NCBI RefSeq assembly: GCF_963678635.1
Contig: NC_087066.1
Coordinates: forward strand, 14,983,171-15,047,170
Length of the DNA stretch: 64,000 nt
From: Symsagittifera roscoffensis
Taxonomy: Eukaryota; Xenacoelomorpha; Acoela; Convolutidae
Reading direction: 5' to 3'
A program made the translations under genes and the position numbers. Below the pieces are notes generated by a model. It had not been told where the DNA came from. It ran no database searches and was given only the letters and a program-made list of their open reading frames with translations. Each line of letters opens with the position of its first letter. Position 1 is the stretch's first letter. Shown in pieces: positions 59,672-64,000 of the stretch.

Positions 59672-62557
59672 TTAAGAATTAGATCTAGAAACAAATCGTT
59701 GTGTATTTGAATTTGATCTGGAGTAGTTATTTCGACTATTTGGTCTATTGTAGTGATTTTGTGATGAATTATATGTGTTTCTTCGTTCTGGTGATCTTCC
59801 TCTATAACTTGAGTTATATGGTGATTGATTTCTTGTATAGTTTGTATTGTTCGGGAGTGGTTTTCCTGAACTGTTGTTGCTGTGGACTGTTTTGTTCGGT
59901 AGATTTTGATCTTTTTTCATGTATTGATAGAATGATTTATTTGGTTCTTTATATTTTTGAGGTTTATTTTGATTGTCTTGCTGTTTTTGTCTACATTCGG
60001 AAATACTATGTCCGTATCGTCGGCAATAATTACACCATTTTTTGAAAGATGGTTTGCCTTTAAAGTTCGGGTTCTTTTCGTAAATATTGAGTATTTCAGT
60101 GATTTTTTCAACAAGGTCTGTCTCTGATTCCTGTATATTATTAATATTAGTGGGAGTCGTTTCAATTCTATTAACGTATTGTAATTTCAGATTTTCCGTT
60201 TCTTCTAGTTTCATCGTGATTTCTGCTTGTTCTAATTTGTCTACTAGTTTTCGAAAATCTAAGTCGGGTTCTCGAATTGAAGAAGGATGGGATGCTCTCT
60301 TTTTTATTGCTATTTTCCTTAATTGTGGTGTTAAGGTCATCATTAAGATTTCTGTCATCTTTGTGTTTTTATAATCATGTGTATTTAATGAATATGCTTT
60401 TCGAACTAGTGTTTCGATTCGTACTGCTATTTGCTTGATGGTTTCGTTTGGTAATCTGCGAATTTCATTACATAAAACTCTTTGTTGTTGTTTGTTTCTT
60501 TCGGAGTCAAACATTTTTGAAAATTCTTGTGTAAACCTTTTCCAGTTTGATTTTATTTCTAGAGGTAGTACTGAAAACCATTTTTGGGCTGCGCCATCTA
60601 AGGTTGTTTGTATTAACGCTGTGCGTCGATGTATCCAATTTTGATGTAGTGGCGTATTAATTGGTTCAGGTCCAATATTTAAAATCAGGTTTGCTGTTAC
60701 TGCATTTAAATAATCTTCTACAGAGTATTCAGGGTCTGTTCCTGTGAAAACCATTAAAGGTTTGTTTGATGTTATTGATGATCCACCCATAAGGTATGGA
60801 TTCATTGTCATTTGTAATGATTCTGCTGCATTTGGCATTTGAGAAAAATTTGAAAGTTGGTTTCTTGTTATTTCATGTTGTTGGAGATAATATGGGAGTG
60901 GTATTTCATTTTGCATTTGTAATGGTTGATACGAGTGTGCAGTCATTGGATTTTGTTGTTGAATTGGTTGAAAAGATTGTGTATTAATTAGATTTTGTTG
61001 TTGAATTGGTTGTTGATGTTGTGCATCTATTGGTTGTGGAGAAAAATTTCTATGATTTGTACGTGTTTTCTGTATTCCTTGTCTACGATATTCTTGAGTA
61101 TTTTGTGCAAATATATCTGGTTGTAAGAAATCATCATCTGAGGATAAATAATCCATTTGATAAGATGTCTGTTTTTTATTTTTATTTTGTTGAAAAAATG
61201 GGTAATTTTCACTGTGATCCTGTGGAGGATTTGTTTGGAAATTTATTGAATTAGGTTGGGTCATTGGGTTATCCCAATTTCGAGATCTTGTATATTGGTT
61301 AAAATTTCTTTGTGGTTGATTATATGTTTTTGATGGATGTGTATAATTATAATTATGGTCTGTAAAGTTGTTTCTAGTGAATGTTTTGCGTGTTTTTGAT
61401 GGTATTGTCATGGGTCTGTATGTTTGGTAATCCATATGTGAATATTTAGGGGCAACCGAAGGTTTAACGGTTGATTGTAAGGTTACCTGTGTTTGTGAAG
61501 GATTTGTATTTCTTGGTGTTGTTAAATTTGGGCGTATTGGTGAAATACTTTGTTGTGTAGTTGTTGTGTGTACAATTTCTTCATTTATGAAGTGTGATGG
61601 TGTCTGGATATCTTGTTGAGTAAGGTTCCTAGTTCCATTGAGGTTTTCATTGTGTATAACTGTAGAGTTTAAACTATTATTTTGTGTATCGGGCAAAAAT
61701 GTATTATAGTTTAATGGTGTCGCATCAATGGTTAATGGTATTACTTTTACATAATCTCTTATGTAAGATATCGTACTTATTGCTTGACTTGAGATTGTTT
61801 GTGGGAAGCTTATAAATGCGGGATGAGACCATTCGAGGTCCCAAACATAATCTGATTGTTCTGTGATAGCGGTATCATCGTTCGAGTTTTGGGGTCTAAA
61901 ATTTTTTCTTGCTTGTGCAATTAAATCAATATTGTGTGTGAAATAATCTATTATGAACCATGCCAAAATTTTTTGTAGATCGTGTTTTGTATGTTGTGAA
62001 ACGTCGTCTTTCGTGAAATTTTCTTTAATGATGTTTAAATAACTAGAGAGTAGTGTGATTTCATGTCGTACTCTTAAATGTTTAGATGTTCCTGTCGGTG
62101 AGACATTTGTTATTGGGATTTCGTTTTCTAATATCGAAATATAACTATATATTATTGCGAAAACTTCATTGGTGAATATGGAGTTTGCTCTTTGTGAGTT
62201 ATGATATTGGATGCTTTTTATATATTCTGAAAAAACTTTTGAAAATTCTAAATCAAGATCGTCTGTTTGAATTGTATATTTTCTATTATTATGGTTTGGT
62301 GAGGTGAATTCTATGGAGTAGATTCCATACTGTTGTGTTATGTTGCATATATCTTTTAAGTAGTGGTCTATGATTTGTCTTTTGATTTTTACATCTGGGA
62401 ACTCTGTTTTACATGGACTGATTCCGGGTTCAAATAAATTTAATAGTAAATTTTTGCAAAATATATGCTGTCCTCTATCAGTGGTTGCATCTACTATAAA
62501 AGGAAAGATTTCATCATCATCTGGACTTTCTTCACCTGGGGTGTGCGTTGAGCTCAT
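59672..62557 (-). CDS. gag protein of the LTR retrotransposon (961 codons)
   Basis: Structural protein of the retrotransposon particle. The N-terminal half is polar. A Gln-rich middle (about residues 430-560) precedes the capsid-like block, which contains LDGAAQKWFSVLP and FTQEFSKMF followed by RRLPNETIKQIAVRIETLV (roughly residues 600-760). A single zinc knuckle CNYCRRYGHSISEC (CX2CX4HX4C) lies at 60034-59993. The C-terminus is Asn/Ser/Arg-rich and stops at TAA 59674-59672. At 961 codons it is long for a gag. Its start overlaps the upstream ORF by 26 bp. No internal frameshift was seen, so this copy may be fairly young. Confidence 0.85.
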   Translation of the reverse strand: MSSTHTPGEESPDDDEIFPFIVDATTDRGQHIFCKNLLLNLFEPGISPCKTEFPDVKIKRQIIDHYLKDICNITQQYGIYSIEFTSPNHNNRKYTIQTDDLDLEFSKVFSEYIKSIQYHNSQRANSIFTNEVFAIIYSYISILENEIPITNVSPTGTSKHLRVRHEITLLSSYLNIIKENFTKDDVSQHTKHDLQKILAWFIIDYFTHNIDLIAQARKNFRPQNSNDDTAITEQSDYVWDLEWSHPAFISFPQTISSQAISTISYIRDYVKVIPLTIDATPLNYNTFLPDTQNNSLNSTVIHNENLNGTRNLTQQDIQTPSHFINEEIVHTTTTQQSISPIRPNLTTPRNTNPSQTQVTLQSTVKPSVAPKYSHMDYQTYRPMTIPSKTRKTFTRNNFTDHNYNYTHPSKTYNQPQRNFNQYTRSRNWDNPMTQPNSINFQTNPPQDHSENYPFFQQNKNKKQTSYQMDYLSSDDDFLQPDIFAQNTQEYRRQGIQKTRTNHRNFSPQPIDAQHQQPIQQQNLINTQSFQPIQQQNPMTAHSYQPLQMQNEIPLPYYLQQHEITRNQLSNFSQMPNAAESLQMTMNPYLMGGSSITSNKPLMVFTGTDPEYSVEDYLNAVTANLILNIGPEPINTPLHQNWIHRRTALIQTTLDGAAQKWFSVLPLEIKSNWKRFTQEFSKMFDSERNKQQQRVLCNEIRRLPNETIKQIAVRIETLVRKAYSLNTHDYKNTKMTEILMMTLTPQLRKIAIKKRASHPSSIREPDLDFRKLVDKLEQAEITMKLEETENLKLQYVNRIETTPTNINNIQESETDLVEKITEILNIYEKNPNFKGKPSFKKWCNYCRRYGHSISECRQKQQDNQNKPQKYKEPNKSFYQYMKKDQNLPNKTVHSNNSSGKPLPNNTNYTRNQSPYNSSYRGRSPERRNTYNSSQNHYNRPNSRNNYSRSNSNTQRFVSRSNS

Positions 62558-62999
62558 TTTTTCGTTCGATGACTGTTAATATGTAATTATTAATGTGTCG
62601 AATTGGTTGATTCCAATTGTATAAATGTACTGGTTTGTGTTTATACTGCTTTTTTATTCTTCTTTTTCCTCTTTTTGATGAATTTGAAGTTGTTTCTGAG
62701 TCAGAAAAATATAATTGATCGTGAAGTGGGTAATTTTTATCTATTGATTCTTTTAGTTTGTAAAGTTCGTCTAAACTGTTGGTTTCGGATTCTGAAAAGG
62801 CGTTTCGATTTTTTGAAAATCTTTTTCGTGTTATTTGTCTTTGTTTCGTTATTATTTTTCTTTTTAGTGTTTGTCGTTTTGTTCGAATGTATCCAACTGT
62901 TTGTGTATGAGGTGTGATTACAAGGTCGTATTTTTTGTTATCTATTTCACAATTGTGTAAAACGATTGTTTGTTTATTTCCTAGGTTTTTAAATGACAT
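62532..62999 (-). CDS. small basic upstream ORF overlapping gag (155 codons)
   Basis: ATG at 62999. The product is highly basic in the middle (KRQTLKRKIITKQRQITRKR), then acidic/Ser-rich (FSDSETTSNSSKRGKRRIKK). No family recognised. Its last 26 bases overlap the gag start at 62557 in another frame, a layout compatible with coupled or reinitiated translation. It could be an accessory RNA-binding protein of the element. It is intact and lies on the same strand as gag, which argues against chance. Confidence 0.55.
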   Translation of the reverse strand: MSFKNLGNKQTIVLHNCEIDNKKYDLVITPHTQTVGYIRTKRQTLKRKIITKQRQITRKRFSKNRNAFSESETNSLDELYKLKESIDKNYPLHDQLYFSDSETTSNSSKRGKRRIKKQYKHKPVHLYNWNQPIRHINNYILTVIERKNELNAHPR

Positions 63000-64000
63000 A
63001 AGGTTTAGGATGACGGATGCAAAAGGTTGTTTAATGATTTCTATTTTCCTAAACTGTTAGTTCTTACGATTTTTTGGTTAGCTTAACCTGGGTCTATTTG
63101 TTCAGGGTTGGAGAGAAAAGTATATCGATTCCGAAGAATGATTTTTTACTTTCTCGTGGCTAGTATAAGTTAAGGTGTTAACTTACTTAATCTTACTTAG
63201 GGGTAGTGATTGTGTTCAAGGGTTGGAGAATAGTAAATCGATCCACAAGGTTCAGGTATAATTAGAACGCGAGTAGTTCGTTAGATACTATTTTAAACTT
63301 ACTAAGTCTAAGATTTATCCTGGGTCTGGTAAGAGGGGGGGTCAAGTGAAGGATGAATAACCGAAGTTCTTCACTGTTTATCCTAATTTGAATGATTAGT
63401 TTTGTTTAAAAATTTCTATTAGTTTTGGGTCTTTAGAAAGGGTTGGGTAGTGAATCGACGTTTGAGGTCGTTAGACACTAATTAAGTGGGTGGGGGAGAA
63501 CAAAGTTGTTCTGTTTGATCCAAGGATAAGCCTTGATGATCAAATTTGAAATTTAATTAAGTAGAAAATGATTTAAGACCCAAGGATAAGCCTTGATGAT
63601 CTGGTTTTAAAATTAAGTGAATTTAAGTTTTAATAAAATTTTAAATGTGTGTAAAGGAAAGATTTAGTGTTTTGATGATATTAGTGGGTTTATGATTGCT
63701 GTTATGTTTTAGGTGATGGAGCTGGAACAACAGGATGATTTATGATTACTAACCATTTATTGTCATGCTACTAATTTTTATTTTTTATTTTTCAATAAAT
63801 ATTTTTCAAACATGTTTTGTATATTACTGCAGAGTTTTAGGAAAACGATCTTAGATCTTTTTATCAATCGTTATTGTATATTAATAATTTTGTTTAGCGC
63901 CTGTAATGATTTTGAGGATTGACTTCAAAATTTTAGGTTTGCAAATGAAAATCTAAATTCATTGCCAGTAGTATTCTAAATATAAAAGTTTGTTCTGGTT
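63000..64000 (-). other. leader / possible LTR part of the retrotransposon
   Basis: Non-coding. It has a degenerate internal repeat based on GGGTTGGAGA and ATCGAT (about 63100-63145, 63207-63245, 63427-63460) and an exact repeat of CCAAGGATAAGCCTTGATGA at about 63520 and 63581. AATAAA hexamers occur on the minus strand near 63775-63800. I could not place LTR ends. Confidence 0.5.

Larger units (their letters stand above)
58306..64000 (-). mobile_element. LTR retrotransposon, 5' portion (leader, gag, protease)
   Basis: Reading the minus strand from the window end: leader with degenerate repeats, a small upstream ORF, gag, protease, then the gap. No reverse transcriptase, RNase H or integrase motif is present, so the copy is truncated or its remainder is not assembled here. 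A gag with a CCHC knuckle followed by a DSGA protease fits a Ty3/gypsy-type element; this is inferred without the polymerase. No LTR boundary or primer-binding site could be fixed; the 5' LTR probably lies at or beyond 63.7 kb. Confidence 0.82.

Noticed and set aside
59278-59694. 138-codon Ile/Thr-rich - strand ORF between gag and protease
   Set aside because: It is the shifted-frame shadow of the Asn/Ser/Arg codon repeats. The gag frame itself continues with the expected composition to the protease.
59413-62917. Tyr/Val/Phe-rich + strand ORFs opposite the retrotransposon
   Set aside because: Antisense shadows of long - strand ORFs, with no domains and biased composition.

Overview
This window is animal nuclear DNA. 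It is AT-rich and holds multi-exon genes with GT-AG introns, Pol III genes with internal A and B boxes, an LTR retrotransposon and two assembly gaps (200 N at 37684-37883, 23 N at 58283-58305). The PLAT-repeat and ERICH3-like protein content points to a metazoan with cilia or sensory cells. I cannot name the phylum.

Region 1 (about 1-26420) is a + strand satellite-like array of tRNA-Cys(GCA). The basic unit is about 704 bp. It contains one recognisable tRNA-Cys gene and two strongly decayed tRNA-Cys derivatives, so it is a three-member higher-order repeat of a smaller ancestral tRNA-plus-spacer monomer. I count 39 main tRNA sites: 34 keep the GCA anticodon and both ends, two are physically broken (9003, 9699) and three copies of one site are degenerate. 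The array has grown at several scales: single 704-bp copies, a long duplication at an offset of about 8415 bp, and a nearly perfect 1784-bp triplication at 21024-26375.

Region 2 (26421-30235) opens with a small inverted-repeat element. A second, older array follows, made of tRNA-Phe(GAA)-like sequences about 240 bp apart. Two sequence types largely alternate, and some anticodons have drifted to GCA or GTA.

Region 3 (30572-57122, - strand) is one large gene that I assembled exon by exon: 29 coding exons with phases that agree throughout, including a 5-nt microexon, broken only by the 200-N gap. Its N-terminal half matches ERICH3 (head motif and DUF4590). Its C-terminal half is at least seven PLAT/LH2 domains in the style of LOXHD1. 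The introns carry a 458-bp tandem repeat with inverted relatives, a foldback element with arms of about 290 bp, a 268-bp hAT-like MITE with an 8-bp target duplication, and a tRNA-Pro-derived remnant.

Region 4 (58306-64000, - strand) is the 5' part of an LTR retrotransposon: a leader, a small basic upstream ORF overlapping gag, a 961-codon gag with a CCHC knuckle, an in-frame stop, and an aspartic protease. Reverse transcriptase, RNase H and integrase are absent because the element ends at the 23-N gap.
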